Positions 23,873 to 34,300 of a stretch of DNA of 34,898 nt are shown in pieces. Position 1 is the stretch's first letter. The number at the start of each line of letters is the position of its first letter. The stretch lies in contig NZ_AKJS01000100.1 in assembly GCF_000282215.1 (NCBI RefSeq), positions 1 through 34,898 on the forward strand, given 5' to 3'. Both the position numbers and the translations under genes were made by a program. The notes beneath the pieces are model-generated. The model worked only from the letters and a program-made list of their open reading frames with translations, was not told the origin of the DNA and made no database searches. This stretch comes from Pseudomonas sp. GM21. GTDB lineage: Bacteria; Pseudomonadota; Gammaproteobacteria; Pseudomonadales; Pseudomonadaceae.

Positions 23873-23887
23873 AAAAGCCGGTCCATC

Positions 23888-24835
23888 ATGCAAAAAAACA
23901 TCACGTCTTTAGGCTCGCTGAACTGGGATGACCTCAAGTTTTTCCTCGAAGTCGCCCGCACCCGCAAGGCCAGCACTGCGGCCAAGCGCCTGGCAGTGGA
24001 CTACACCACCGTGTCGCGGCGCATCAGTTCGCTGGAAGCGGCGCTGGGAACCTTATTGTTCGAGAAATCCCGGACCAGCGGTTTTGTCCTGACCGCCGAA
24101 GGCCAGCGGTTACTCGGTTATGCCGAGTCGATTGAAAGCACGCTGCATATGGCTTGCGAGCAGGTTTCGGGGTCCGGGGTCGCGTTATCCGGGCATGTGC
24201 GCATGGGCTGCACCGAAGGCTTCGGCAGCTTTTTCATCACCCCGCAGCTGAGCCATTTCGTCGACGCCTATCCGGCGATCTCGGTGGACATCCTGCCGCT
24301 GCCGCACTTCATCAGCCTGTCCAAGCGCGAGGCGGACATCGTCATCGCCCTGGAGCGCCCGGAGCATGGCCCGTACGTCTGCTGCAAACTCTGCGACTAC
24401 AAATTACAGCTCTACGCGACCCAGGACTATTTGGACAAACACCCACCCATCCGCCGCCCGGCAGACTTGGGCAAGCATTCATTCATCAGTTATGTCGACG
24501 ATCTGGCATTCAGCTCAGAGCTGTTGTACCTGGCGAATGTGCTGCCCGGCGCCAGCGCCAATTTGCGCAGCACCAGCGTGATCGCGCAATTCGTGGCGGC
24601 GCAGCAAGGGCGGTCGCTTGCAATTTTGCCGTGCTTCCTCGCGGCTCAGGACCTACGGCTGCTGCCGGTGTTGCCGCAAGAGATCAACATTACGCGGCAA
24701 TTCTGGATGTACTGCCGCGAAGACCTGCGCAAGCTCAAGCGGATCACCCTGTTGTGGGATTACATCCGCTCGGTCACTGAACAGAATCAGGGCCTGTTGA
24801 TGGGGGAAAGCCGGGAGATGTTGTTTGCCGACTAA
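23888..24835 (+). CDS. LysR-family transcriptional regulator, divergent from mmsAB
   Basis: A 315-residue LysR regulator. The DNA-binding domain is clear (DDLKFFLEVARTRKASTAAKRL, then VDYTTVSRRISSLEAALG and LFEKSRTSGFVLTAEG), followed by the effector domain starting near SGHVRMGCTEGFGSFF. The start is the ATG at 23888. The frame happens to stay open far upstream, antisense to mmsA, but that part has no LysR similarity. The ribosome-binding site is weak. Its divergent position makes it the probable regulator of mmsAB; P. aeruginosa uses an AraC-type MmsR instead, so the regulator class differs. Confidence 0.93.
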   Translation: MQKNITSLGSLNWDDLKFFLEVARTRKASTAAKRLAVDYTTVSRRISSLEAALGTLLFEKSRTSGFVLTAEGQRLLGYAESIESTLHMACEQVSGSGVALSGHVRMGCTEGFGSFFITPQLSHFVDAYPAISVDILPLPHFISLSKREADIVIALERPEHGPYVCCKLCDYKLQLYATQDYLDKHPPIRRPADLGKHSFISYVDDLAFSSELLYLANVLPGASANLRSTSVIAQFVAAQQGRSLAILPCFLAAQDLRLLPVLPQEINITRQFWMYCREDLRKLKRITLLWDYIRSVTEQNQGLLMGESREMLFAD

Positions 24836-24865
24836 GAATCTTCACGGAATCAGGTAGCGGAACCG

Positions 24866-24900
24866 TAACGTAAATAGGTGTCCGGTGTTCTATTACGTTA
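24866..24900. repeat. Inverted repeat between LysR gene and orphan membrane gene
   Basis: TAACGTAAATAG (24866-24877) and CTATTACGTTA (24890-24900) pair over 11 bp with one bulged A and a 12-base loop. It covers the stop codon of the leftward orphan gene and lies 30 bases after the LysR stop. It lacks a T run, so it is a weak terminator candidate for either direction. Confidence 0.45.
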
Positions 24901-25474
24901 ACTCAAGTCGCTCTAACGCATAGTCCTTACCTGCCAGGGTAAGTTCGAAAATGGTGGCACCGAACGTACCCCGGGTTACTTTTTGCCTCACAAGACGTTT
25001 AACTTGTAGTTGCTTTAGACCGTCCTCAACTTCCAACTTGCCGAGCGAGACAAGTTTGCAAATGGAGTCTAGATTTGCAACCTTTCTGAAGTTTGCATGA
25101 TAGGCCAAAGCTTCCATCAGCAGCGTTTGGTTATCGGTCAACCGTGGAAACTGAGGGTTGTTGGTTTTGTAAATTTTTCGCTCTATCTCATGTAACTCGC
25201 TGTAGGGTTCGTCAGCGGTGCGGTAGTAGTAAAACGCTACAGTCACAATGCTGGTTAAAGCCACGGTAATCATCAGCAGTGACCAATTCGGCATTGCCGT
25301 TTCTAACAGCAGCCAGTCCCACACACCTAACAACCAGACTTTGGCGTCAGGCAACAGCGTCATCTCGAAGTAAGTGTCCAGTAGCTTCGTGGCAGATACC
25401 AAGACGACAAGAAAGCCGCCAGCCAAGTAGGCCATAGCCTTGATAGTGATCGATTGCTTGCCTTCCTCAGCCAT
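24893..25474 (-). CDS. Unrecognised membrane protein: two TM helices plus C-terminal winged-helix-like domain
   Basis: I do not recognise a named family. The 193-residue product has two hydrophobic segments (about 13-33, AMAYLAGGFLVVLVSATKLL, and about 64-84, WSLLMITVALTSIVTVAFYYY). A charged linker follows. Residues about 113-193 look like a winged helix: helices in NQTLLMEALAYH and NLDSICKLV, a likely recognition helix in EVEDGLKQLQVKRLV, and a beta wing in GTFGATIFELTLAGKDYALERL. This architecture resembles superinfection-exclusion protein B (SieB) relatives, but similarity is structural impression only. The ATG at 25474 is chosen for its GGAG; a TTG five codons upstream is also in frame. 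Base composition is visibly AT-richer than the flanking mms and rec genes, suggesting a later insertion. It stands alone. Confidence 0.72.
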   Translation of the reverse strand: MAEEGKQSITIKAMAYLAGGFLVVLVSATKLLDTYFEMTLLPDAKVWLLGVWDWLLLETAMPNWSLLMITVALTSIVTVAFYYYRTADEPYSELHEIERKIYKTNNPQFPRLTDNQTLLMEALAYHANFRKVANLDSICKLVSLGKLEVEDGLKQLQVKRLVRQKVTRGTFGATIFELTLAGKDYALERLELT

Positions 25475-25540
25475 GCTGCGCGTCTCCAATGCAGGAAACA
25501 GATGTCATCAACAGTGTAGTGGAAAAGGGGCAATCTGGCG

Positions 25541-27649
25541 TCAAGGGCTTGGTGCAATCCCCTCTTCGAGCTCCAGCATCAACCCGCTCAAGCGCTTGAC
25601 CTTGCGCCGCACGGCCTCTTCGAAGACGCCGGCACGTGGCTCGATCAAGGTGAACCAGTGCTTGGCCCGGGTGATCCCGGTGTAGATCAGTTCCTTGGTG
25701 AGCACCGGGTTCAGGGCGTCCGGCAGAATCAGCGCGGTATGGGCAAATTCCGAGCCCTGGGATTTGTGCACGGTCATGGCATAGACGGTTTCGACATCGT
25801 TGAGCCGACTCGGCAGGACAAAACGTACGCCGCCCTGACCATCATTGCGTGGGAACGCCACGCGCAGCACCTGTTTGCCGGCGTCGGGTCCCTCACGTTC
25901 CGGCAGTTTGAGGGCGATGCCGATGTCGCCGTTCATCAACCCCAGGCCATAGTCGTTACGGGTCATCAACACGGGGCGCCCTTCGTACCACTGCTGATCG
26001 CTGTCGATCAGTCGGGCCTTGAGCAACGCGGCGGTCACTCGCTGATTCAACCCCTCCACGCCCCATGGCCCTTTACGGACGGCACACAGCAACTGGAAAG
26101 CGTCGAAGGCTTGCAACACTTCCCGCGCCCATTCGGTCCAGCCTGCATCGTCGAGCGGGCTGTCGAGCGCTGGCCGCAGCCTGCGCAGAATATTCAAATA
26201 GTGGCGATAGCCTTGCGGCCCTTTACCATGGCCTTCGAGCAACAAGCGCTCCAGCGCCCGGTCTTGCTCACCCTTGAGCGGCAGGGAAAACACATCGTCG
26301 TGGCTTCGAGCGGCCAATAACTTGCGGGCGTGTTCAGGTTGTTGCTGGTTGACCCAGCGCGCCAATTGTCCAATGCCGCTGCCCTCACCGAACCGGCGCG
26401 AATGGCGCAGCATGACCACTTGCTGGGCGAGTGGATGAGTGCCCAGGGTGTCGGCCTGCAAACCACTGGCCTCCAGGTTTTCACCACTGACCGCTTCCAG
26501 CCACTGGCGAGTCTGCGGGCTGTACCAACCCGCCTCGGCATCCCGGCACAGATCGCCCAAAACAGCGCCGGCCTCCACCGATGCCAGCTGATCCTTATCC
26601 CCCAACAACACCAACCGCGCGTGGGCCGGCATCGCGTCCAGCAGGTTGGCCATCATTTCCAGGTCGATCATCGATGCTTCGTCCACCACCAGCACATCCA
26701 GCGGCAAGCGATTACCCGCGTGATGGCGGAAGTGTCGTGTGCCGGGACGACTACCCAGCAAACGGTGCACGGTGGTGACATCAGAGGGGATCTGGCCGCG
26801 AACCGACTCGGTGACGGCCAGGGTCCGGACCTGTTGGCTGATCGACTCCGTGAGCCGGGCCGCCGCTTTCCCGGTGGGTGCGGCAAGCCGGATGCGCAGG
26901 GGTTTGCCGGCTTCCACGGCGGGCGCCTGGAGCAAGGCCAGCAAACGCACCACGGTGGTGGTCTTGCCGGTACCCGGGCCGCCGGTCACGATGCTGAACG
27001 CACTGCGAGTCGCCAGGGCACAGGCGAGTTTCTGCCAGTCGATCACTTCACCGGTTTTGGCGGAACCGAACAAGCCGGTCAAGCGTTGGGGTAAATCATC
27101 CGGCGTCGTTTCGTGTTCAGCCAAGCGCAGGCGCAAGGCATCGTCGATGCGTCTTTCGTAAGCCCAGTAGCGGCGCAGGTACAGGCGCTTGCCGGATAAA
27201 ACCAGAGGCCGAGATTGCGCGGATTCACGACCGTCTGCGGCCAGCGCCACCAGATTGCTGGAGGCCAATACCTTGCACCAATGGGCACCGTCCAACGCTT
27301 CCAGCAATTGCGAAGGCAATACCATCGCGCCACTGTGCAGATCACCTTCAGGGGGCAGCGACAGGGCGAAATCCGGTTCTTTCAGCGTCTCGAACAGATC
27401 CAGACACACATGACCGTGGCCCAGTTGGTGACTGGTCAGCGCAGCAGCGAGCAACACCAACGGATCATCGTCGGGGGCGAGTTCGTGGAGGAAGGCGACA
27501 AAGGCCTTGTCCAGCGCTCGCAACCAGCCGCGTTCAACCCAGCGCGTCAGTAACAGCAGCAGGTCATCGGCACGACTCAACGGCGCCAGTTCCGCCAGGC
27601 TTTCGGCCGCCAAGGGTGTGGGCAGCAAATCGGCGAAGGTGCGACTCAT
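25541..27649 (-). CDS. recD: Exodeoxyribonuclease V alpha subunit RecD
   Basis: A 702-residue 5'-3' helicase subunit of RecBCD. Walker A GGPGTGKT is at 223-230, Walker B is VLVVDEASMIDLEMM, and the C-terminal helicase motif TVHKSQGSEFAHTALILP is followed by YTGITRAKHWFTLI. It is about 90 residues longer than E. coli RecD (608). The ATG at 27649 overlaps the recB stop as ATGA, with GGGAG in the recB end, so translation is coupled and subunit stoichiometry is probably held together this way. An upstream ATG seven codons earlier would lie further inside recB and is less likely. Confidence 0.96.
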   Translation of the reverse strand: MSRTFADLLPTPLAAESLAELAPLSRADDLLLLLTRWVERGWLRALDKAFVAFLHELAPDDDPLVLLAAALTSHQLGHGHVCLDLFETLKEPDFALSLPPEGDLHSGAMVLPSQLLEALDGAHWCKVLASSNLVALAADGRESAQSRPLVLSGKRLYLRRYWAYERRIDDALRLRLAEHETTPDDLPQRLTGLFGSAKTGEVIDWQKLACALATRSAFSIVTGGPGTGKTTTVVRLLALLQAPAVEAGKPLRIRLAAPTGKAAARLTESISQQVRTLAVTESVRGQIPSDVTTVHRLLGSRPGTRHFRHHAGNRLPLDVLVVDEASMIDLEMMANLLDAMPAHARLVLLGDKDQLASVEAGAVLGDLCRDAEAGWYSPQTRQWLEAVSGENLEASGLQADTLGTHPLAQQVVMLRHSRRFGEGSGIGQLARWVNQQQPEHARKLLAARSHDDVFSLPLKGEQDRALERLLLEGHGKGPQGYRHYLNILRRLRPALDSPLDDAGWTEWAREVLQAFDAFQLLCAVRKGPWGVEGLNQRVTAALLKARLIDSDQQWYEGRPVLMTRNDYGLGLMNGDIGIALKLPEREGPDAGKQVLRVAFPRNDGQGGVRFVLPSRLNDVETVYAMTVHKSQGSEFAHTALILPDALNPVLTKELIYTGITRAKHWFTLIEPRAGVFEEAVRRKVKRLSGLMLELEEGIAPSP

Positions 27650-30600
27650 AGCAGTACTCCCTTTTCCCACGCGGGTTCGGCCTTGGGTTCTGGCTTGCCC
27701 TGGAACATACGGTCCAGTCGCTCGATCAGTTCTTTGGGTGGACGGGCGAAATACGCACCTTGGGTGGCGGCACGCGAACCCCGCAGGAACAGGTAGACCG
27801 CACCGCCGACATGCCGGTCGTAATCGTAGTCGACAAGCCGCGCCTTGAGTTGCCGGTGCAAGGCGAGCAGGTACAACACATATTGCAGGTCATAGCGGTT
27901 GTCGAGAATCGACTGCTCCATGGCCGGTTCGGTGTAGGCCGCGTCATCAACACCCAGCCAGTTGGATTTGTAGTCGGCAACGTAGTAGCGACCTTCGTGC
28001 TCGAAGGTGAGGTCGATAAAGCCCTTGAACATGCCGTTGAGCAAGACCGGTTCGGCCGCCACTCGGGCAACGCCGTTGTGGGTGTGTTGGCACACCAGTT
28101 CATCCAGTTTGAGCACGTCGACTTTATGGCTGGCAAACCAGAACTCCATCTCGACGCGGTACTGGGTCAGTTGCTCGAAAATCACCGGTGCCGACCCACT
28201 GCCGAGGTGCAGTGGCGACTTGAGTAAATGTTGCAGCCAATCGCTCAGCGTGGTGATCCAGCCTTCCCAGCCACGGCGGTTGCAGCGTCGGGCAATCGCG
28301 TCTTCTACCGCTTGTGGGGTGGCGGCAAAACCTTCGTCGCCGGCCCATTCCAGCAAACCATGGAGAAAGGTGCCGGGGTTGGGGCCTCGGGGGAATCGAT
28401 GGATATCACCGCCACCGGCCGCCACTTCTCGTGGAGCGTGCGGATCAAGGCGTTCATCGTCGAAGAGCTTTTGCGCTTGCGGGCTTTCCGGCGCTTCGTC
28501 ACTGCCCACACTCAAACGGTCGCCAATGCGCAGGGCGCTGTAGGAGGCGATCCACCAGTTTTCACTGGCCTTGCGTTTGGGGACGCGCAGCGCGAGCAAG
28601 GTCGCCTGATTTTGCGGCGGCCGGTAGTGCTCGGCGGTGGCTGACGGCATTTCAGCGTAGGTCAGCGTGGGGCAGTCCTGCTGCAAGTCTTCCAGCCAGC
28701 GCTTCAAGCCTACCGTTTCGGCCAATGGCAATCCGCCCCCCAACAAGTAACCCAACGCCGACAGGTGCAACACCGAACTGCTGTTATTGCCGCGTTTGAG
28801 ATCCGTCACGCCGAGCCAGCACGCATGTTGCGCGCGAGTCAGGGCGACATACAGCAAGCGCAGATCCTCGGCCAGACGCTCATCATCGGCCAGGGCAATC
28901 AACTCGGCAGTCGGCTTGAGGGTCACCTGAGCCTTGCCGTTTTCGTCGTGGTAATGCAGCGGCAGACGACTGCCATCCACCGGTTTCGCCGAACAAATGA
29001 AAGGCAGGAACACCAAGGGATACTCAAGGCCCTTGGACTTGTGAATGGTCACAACCTTGACCAGTTGTTCGTCGCTTTCCAGGCGCAGGATCTGCTCTTC
29101 GCCGGCCTGACCGGACAACGCCAGATGCTCGGACAAATGACGAATCAGCGCCTGCTCGCCGTCGAGCTCGGCCGCTGCCTGCTGCAGCAATTCGGACAGG
29201 TGCAGCAGATTGGTCAGTATTCGCTCACCGTCGCTGCGCGCAATCAATGCCTGCGGGAGCTGGAAGTCATGCAGCAAACGTCGCAGCATCGGCAGCACAC
29301 CTTGCTTGCGCCAGAGTTCGCGATAGCCACGGAATTGCATGACCCGAGCTTCCCAGGCCAGCTCGTCCTGATTCAAACGCTCCAGTTCAGCCAGCGACAG
29401 ATTCAGCGTGATGCAGGCCAACGCGGCTCGCAGAGGCCGCTCGACATCGGGCTCGGCACAGGCCTTGAGCCAGGTCAGCACATCGTGAGCTTCTTGTGCG
29501 GCGAACACCGAGTCCTTGTCCGACAGATAAACGCTACGCACACCTCGGGCCGAGAGTTCGCCTCGCACCGCTTGAGCTTCTTTGCCATCGCGAACAAGGA
29601 TTGCGAAATCCGCCGGGAGCAGACCTCTGAAGTCCTTGCCAGCCTCGACAAACCCCGCCCGCCCTTGCTGTCCGCCGTTGAGCAGTGCCGTGATTTCACT
29701 GGCGCAGGCAGCAGCCAGTTGTTGTCGGTACACAGCACCGGACAGGGGTTGCTCTGCGGACAAATGCCAGATATTCAGGGACGGGACCACTTCCCCCTCT
29801 ACGCGCAAAACCTCTTTACGGCCCTGGGACTCGACGGGTAGAAACGGCACGGGGTTTTCGCCATTTTTTTCCCGAAACAGGAAGGCTCCGCGCCCCAGCT
29901 CACGAGACTCGGCGCGTTCGAAAACATGATTCACCGCACTGACCATGCCGTGGCTGGAGCGGAAATTTGTGCCCAGCGTGTGCAGTCGACCGGTAGTGGC
30001 CTCACGGGCGCGCAGGTAGGTGTAAATGTCGGCGCCACGAAAAGCATAGATCGCCTGCTTCGGGTCACCAATGAGGAACAAGCCGCATTCCGGATTGTTG
30101 TCCTCGATGCGATAGATGCTTTCGAAGATCCGGTATTGCACCGGGTCGGTGTCCTGGAACTCGTCGATCAACGCGACCGGGAACTGCTCACGAATCAAGG
30201 TCGCCAAGCGCTCACCACCCTCGGATTGCAAGGCGGCATCCAGGCGCAGCAGCATGTCATCGAAGCCCATCTCCGCGCGGCGGCGTTTTTCTTCCTCGAA
30301 GCGTGTTCCAACCCAATGGGCGGCATGTTGCAGAACGGCAGCATCGGGGGTCGGCAGTCCGTCGAGGCTGGCCTTGAGACCGGGCATTGCCTCCAATCCT
30401 GGATGACGGGGTGCTTCGCCCTTCCAGGCTTCGGCCATGCCATCGGGCGTCAGACGAATGAAGCCGGTGCCGATGTCCAGTTGCTCAAGCGCTTCATCTT
30501 CAGCCCACGCTTTGATTTTTTCGAACCAGGGCTCGAAGTAGCGCGCCTGCATTTTTCGACCGTCGACACTCTTGCTCGTTACGCCTTGATGACAGATGAG

Positions 30601-31335
30601 CAGCAGCTCGTCCGCCCATTGGCGCCAAGGCATCTTGAGTTCGAGCAGCGCGCTACGTCGCTCCTGCAAACATTCGTTGATCAGCTCTGCCGGTTCTTTT
30701 CCTTCAACACTGTCGCGTTCGCTGGCGAACAAACCGCGCACGCGCGGCAGCAATGCCGCCGGACCGCCCCAATTGTTGCGCACCCAATTCAGCGCATCGC
30801 CTTGCATCGGGTAACAAAACAATCGCCAGTAATCGCGCAGGACTTCGCCCAACAAATCGCTGTGATCGGTTTCCAGGGTCTGGGTAAACAAGCTGCCGCT
30901 ATCAAAGGCATGTTCGCGCAGCATGCGTTGACACCAACTGTGGATGGTCGAGACGGCTGCCTCATCCATCCATTGCGCGGCGATGTCCAGACGATTTGCG
31001 CAGCCTGACCACTGTTCGGGGAGGTACTGATCACGCAGTTCGGCAATCAGGCCATCCGGCGCCGTCGTCTCCTCACGGAAGAACCGCGCGGCTTCGGCCA
31101 GGCGTGTACGTATACGTTCACGTAACTCTTTGGTGGCCGCATCGGTGAAGGTCACAACGAGGATTTGCGGCGGCAACAGTTCACGCCCGTAACCACTCGC
31201 GTCATTTCCGTGACCCAGTACAAGGCGCAGATAAAGCGCGGAAATGGTGAAGGTCTTGCCGGTCCCGGCGCTGGCTTCGATCAGTTGGCTGCCGCGCAGG
31301 GGGAATGCCAGCGCCAGAGGCGTTTTTGTGGTCAT
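27646..31335 (-). CDS. recB: Exodeoxyribonuclease V beta subunit RecB
   Basis: A 1229-residue subunit carrying the 3'-5' helicase and the only nuclease site of RecBCD. Walker A is EASAGTGKTFT (residues 20-30). Helicase motifs include LIDEFQDTDPVQYRIF, LFLIGDPKQAIYAFRGAD, TIHKSKGLEYPLVFLPF and LLYVALTRAQHACWL. In the C-terminal nuclease domain D1108, D1121 and K1123 (DLTFEHEG... VADYKSN) match E. coli Asp1067, Asp1080 and Lys1082 in spacing, so the nuclease should be active. The ATG at 31335 overlaps the recC stop as TGATG, behind GAGGAGG. Confidence 0.97.
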   Translation of the reverse strand: MTTKTPLALAFPLRGSQLIEASAGTGKTFTISALYLRLVLGHGNDASGYGRELLPPQILVVTFTDAATKELRERIRTRLAEAARFFREETTAPDGLIAELRDQYLPEQWSGCANRLDIAAQWMDEAAVSTIHSWCQRMLREHAFDSGSLFTQTLETDHSDLLGEVLRDYWRLFCYPMQGDALNWVRNNWGGPAALLPRVRGLFASERDSVEGKEPAELINECLQERRSALLELKMPWRQWADELLLICHQGVTSKSVDGRKMQARYFEPWFEKIKAWAEDEALEQLDIGTGFIRLTPDGMAEAWKGEAPRHPGLEAMPGLKASLDGLPTPDAAVLQHAAHWVGTRFEEEKRRRAEMGFDDMLLRLDAALQSEGGERLATLIREQFPVALIDEFQDTDPVQYRIFESIYRIEDNNPECGLFLIGDPKQAIYAFRGADIYTYLRAREATTGRLHTLGTNFRSSHGMVSAVNHVFERAESRELGRGAFLFREKNGENPVPFLPVESQGRKEVLRVEGEVVPSLNIWHLSAEQPLSGAVYRQQLAAACASEITALLNGGQQGRAGFVEAGKDFRGLLPADFAILVRDGKEAQAVRGELSARGVRSVYLSDKDSVFAAQEAHDVLTWLKACAEPDVERPLRAALACITLNLSLAELERLNQDELAWEARVMQFRGYRELWRKQGVLPMLRRLLHDFQLPQALIARSDGERILTNLLHLSELLQQAAAELDGEQALIRHLSEHLALSGQAGEEQILRLESDEQLVKVVTIHKSKGLEYPLVFLPFICSAKPVDGSRLPLHYHDENGKAQVTLKPTAELIALADDERLAEDLRLLYVALTRAQHACWLGVTDLKRGNNSSSVLHLSALGYLLGGGLPLAETVGLKRWLEDLQQDCPTLTYAEMPSATAEHYRPPQNQATLLALRVPKRKASENWWIASYSALRIGDRLSVGSDEAPESPQAQKLFDDERLDPHAPREVAAGGGDIHRFPRGPNPGTFLHGLLEWAGDEGFAATPQAVEDAIARRCNRRGWEGWITTLSDWLQHLLKSPLHLGSGSAPVIFEQLTQYRVEMEFWFASHKVDVLKLDELVCQHTHNGVARVAAEPVLLNGMFKGFIDLTFEHEGRYYVADYKSNWLGVDDAAYTEPAMEQSILDNRYDLQYVLYLLALHRQLKARLVDYDYDRHVGGAVYLFLRGSRAATQGAYFARPPKELIERLDRMFQGKPEPKAEPAWEKGVLL

Positions 31336-34300
31336 CAACGAGCCTCCTCGCTGGTCAGTGAACGCCAGGGGGCTTCAAGCATCGGTTTGTACAACGCGTT
31401 GCACCAGTCGGGGAATGTTTCGTCAGCGAGCAGTGCATCGTAATCAGCAAACTGCCGGGTGAGTGCAGGGCTTTCGCGGCGCTCTCCATCAGTAGTCTGA
31501 CCATCGCCTTCATAGGCTTTCCGGGCAGCGGCTTCGGCTTTCAGCGGATCGGTCTGGCCAAGCCAGGCGAAGGCGGTTTTTACTGCAATCGGCAGTGGCT
31601 GACGCATGCCGGCGCGCCAGGCTTGCAGGAGATGCCCCAGGATTTCAAGTGCGGCGCCCTTCTCCAGCGGCTCCAGCAGCAGGCTGTCGTCGCTGGCCAC
31701 CAGCCCGGTGGTTATCGGTATGCCGCTGGCGCAGGCAACCAGGTGATTGACCCAAGGACGCGTCAAGCGATGCCATTTGCGGGTTTTAATTGAGCCAATG
31801 CTATTGGGGATGGTCGTAACCGACAGCAAACCTCCGTCTGCACGCTGGTGCAGACCACTGAGCCAACCTTCCAGACGCAGTCCTTCCAATTCAAGATTCA
31901 CCGGCAGAGCGCTGGTAAGCGGTGTCGGCCATAACGCCAGGAGTTGTTGATAACGCCGCACCAGATCCGGCAGCGGTTCGATCAACTCACGCTGAAGGCA
32001 TTCGCCGAAACCGGCCATGGGCAACAGCCCACTGTTTTGCAAGCGTGTGGCCTGGTCTTCAAGTGCCTGATCGGCGTGTTCAATGCGTCCCAGAGCCGCT
32101 GCAAGCAGACTGTCGCTGAGGGTATAGCGTTGCAGCGCATCGAGGACAAATGGTTCTTCATCGGCTAACGGCACTTCAGCCGCTTCGAAAAATACCTTGA
32201 GCCGCTGGCTGAAAAAATGTCGCACGGGATTGCGCACGAAATCCTGCAATTGACCGAGGCTCAGCGGCTCCTCCTGCACGTAAGCCTCAAGTACTTCACC
32301 GTCAGCCACCTGATCAGTGACGCGATGAAGTACCTGCCACTCATTGGCATAGCTGAACAGCGCGTCACCTTCATGAAAGTAGCGAGCGCTGAAGGGCTGC
32401 AATGGGTGTTCCTGAGTCATGGCCTCTAGCAGGTCCTTGCCCTCATCGCGCAGTCGCCAGCCGCTGGCGAGATGGTCCCGCAATTGGCCGATCAGCACGG
32501 AGGCCGGGCGTTCGCTGTTATCCCGAATGCTTCGGCCAACCCAGCTGATATAGAGTTGATCCCGGGCCGACAACAGTGCTTCCAAAAGAAGATAACGGTC
32601 ATCTTCGCGGCGAGATCGATCACCGGGACGGTAGTCACTGCCCATGAGATCGAAATCCAGCGGTGGTTGCGCACGCGGATAGTCGCCGTCGTTCATGCCC
32701 AGCAGACAGACCCGTTTGAACGGAATCGCCCGCATCGGCATCAAGGTGCAGAAGTTGACTGCACCGGCCAGAAAACGCTGGGACAGCCGGCCCTGATCCA
32801 GTCCGGCCAGCCAGGCTTCCCGTACCACGGTTAACGTCAAATCGTCCTGCAAACCGACGGACTCACAGGTGTCGAGCCAGGTTTCGCGTAACTCTTCCAG
32901 CTGGGCCAGCAAGTAGTCGTCGTGCTCGTTGCTGGCCTGGAAGAATAGTTGCACCAGTGCTTGCAGACGCACACCCCACTGTTTGGGCGGTGCAGGTTGA
33001 GTCAGTTCCTGGTGGGCAATCTCCAGCGCATCCAGAAGGGCCACCAAAGGTCCGATGAGCGCGGCATCCAGACCGCCGATTTCGTCGTAAGGCTCGATGC
33101 CTTCGCACGCGTTGGCGCTGCCCACGGCATAACCCAGCAGCATCCGGCGCAGGCCGAATCGCCAAGTGTTTTGCTCCAGCGCTTCAGGCAATCCCAGACC
33201 CGCACGCTGTTCGGCATTCATTCCCCAGCGAATGCCCGCACCTTCGATCCAGCGATGCAGCGTCGGCAGGTCTCGCTCCTCAACGCCAAAACGGGCACGT
33301 AATGCAGGAACGTCCAGCAAGTCGAGAATCTCACTGACGGGAAAACGGCTATCGGGGAGTTTGAGCAGGTGTTCGACAGCAATCAGCAGGGGATCGCGAC
33401 CACGCTGGCCTTGATCCGCCAGCGTGAACGGAATGAAACGTGGATCGTGGCGCTCAAGCTGACCGAATACCGCGCGAATATGCGGTGCATAACTGTCGAT
33501 GTCCGGGACCATCACGATGATGTCGCGGGGCCTGAGGTCCGGATCAGCACTGAAGCGCGCGAGCAACTGATCATGGAGGATCTCAACTTCACGCTGGGCA
33601 CTATGGGCGATGTGAAAACGGATCGACTCGTCCTGCTCCAGATCGACGGCTGGCCAGCAGTCTCGCGTCTCGCTCAGTGGACGCAACTCGAGAATGTCGT
33701 CCTGCAATTGATTGAGCAGATTCTTTGGCTGGGTATCGCTGAACAGGTCAATGCGTCCGTCACGAAATGCGGAGCTATAGCTGTTGGGATCGTCATAGCT
33801 GTCGAGAAGATTGATGTAGTCCCGCCCCTGTTTACCCCAGGCAGCCAGTAGCGGATGAGCATGCTGGTGGAGCGTTTGCGGGTCGAGCACAACAGGCATT
33901 CCGCTTTTGCGAGCCTGGCGCTTGTATTGATGCCGAAGCAGGTCTTTATCGGCGACGATGTCGGCCCAATGGTAACGACAGGGGTTATGCACACACAGCA
34001 GAACCTGGCTGAATCGGGCCAGTCCGGCAAGTGCTTCGAGGGCTTGAGCGGGCAGTGAAGAAATCCCGAAAACGATCACCCGTGAAGGCAATCCGCTGGG
34101 GGCGACGTCGAGGCTGTTGATGCGTTCGATAAACCGCTGATGAACACCGGCACGGCTTTGCGCCATGCCTTCCTCACCCACATCCAGCAACAGCGCTCGC
34201 CATAATTCCGCCTGCCAGCAGTTCGCCGGGGCCAGGGGCTTGGCTTCGCCTCTGCCGTTGCGGAGTTGGTGACGACCTTCTGCCCAGTCTTCGAGCCAGT

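Noticed and set aside
22139..23887. Long open frame on the plus strand continuous with the LysR gene (would give an ~898-residue protein)
   Set aside because: It is antisense to mmsA and the end of mmsB, has low-complexity His/Arg/Gly-rich composition typical of GC-rich antisense frames, and only the part from 23888 resembles a LysR protein.
24841..25540. Attachment-site repeats or an integrase marking a genomic island around the orphan gene
   Set aside because: No tRNA, integrase or flanking direct repeat is visible; only the composition shift suggests insertion.
29926..31008. 360-codon plus-strand open frame inside recB
   Set aside because: It is antisense to well-conserved RecB helicase sequence and has no domain features.
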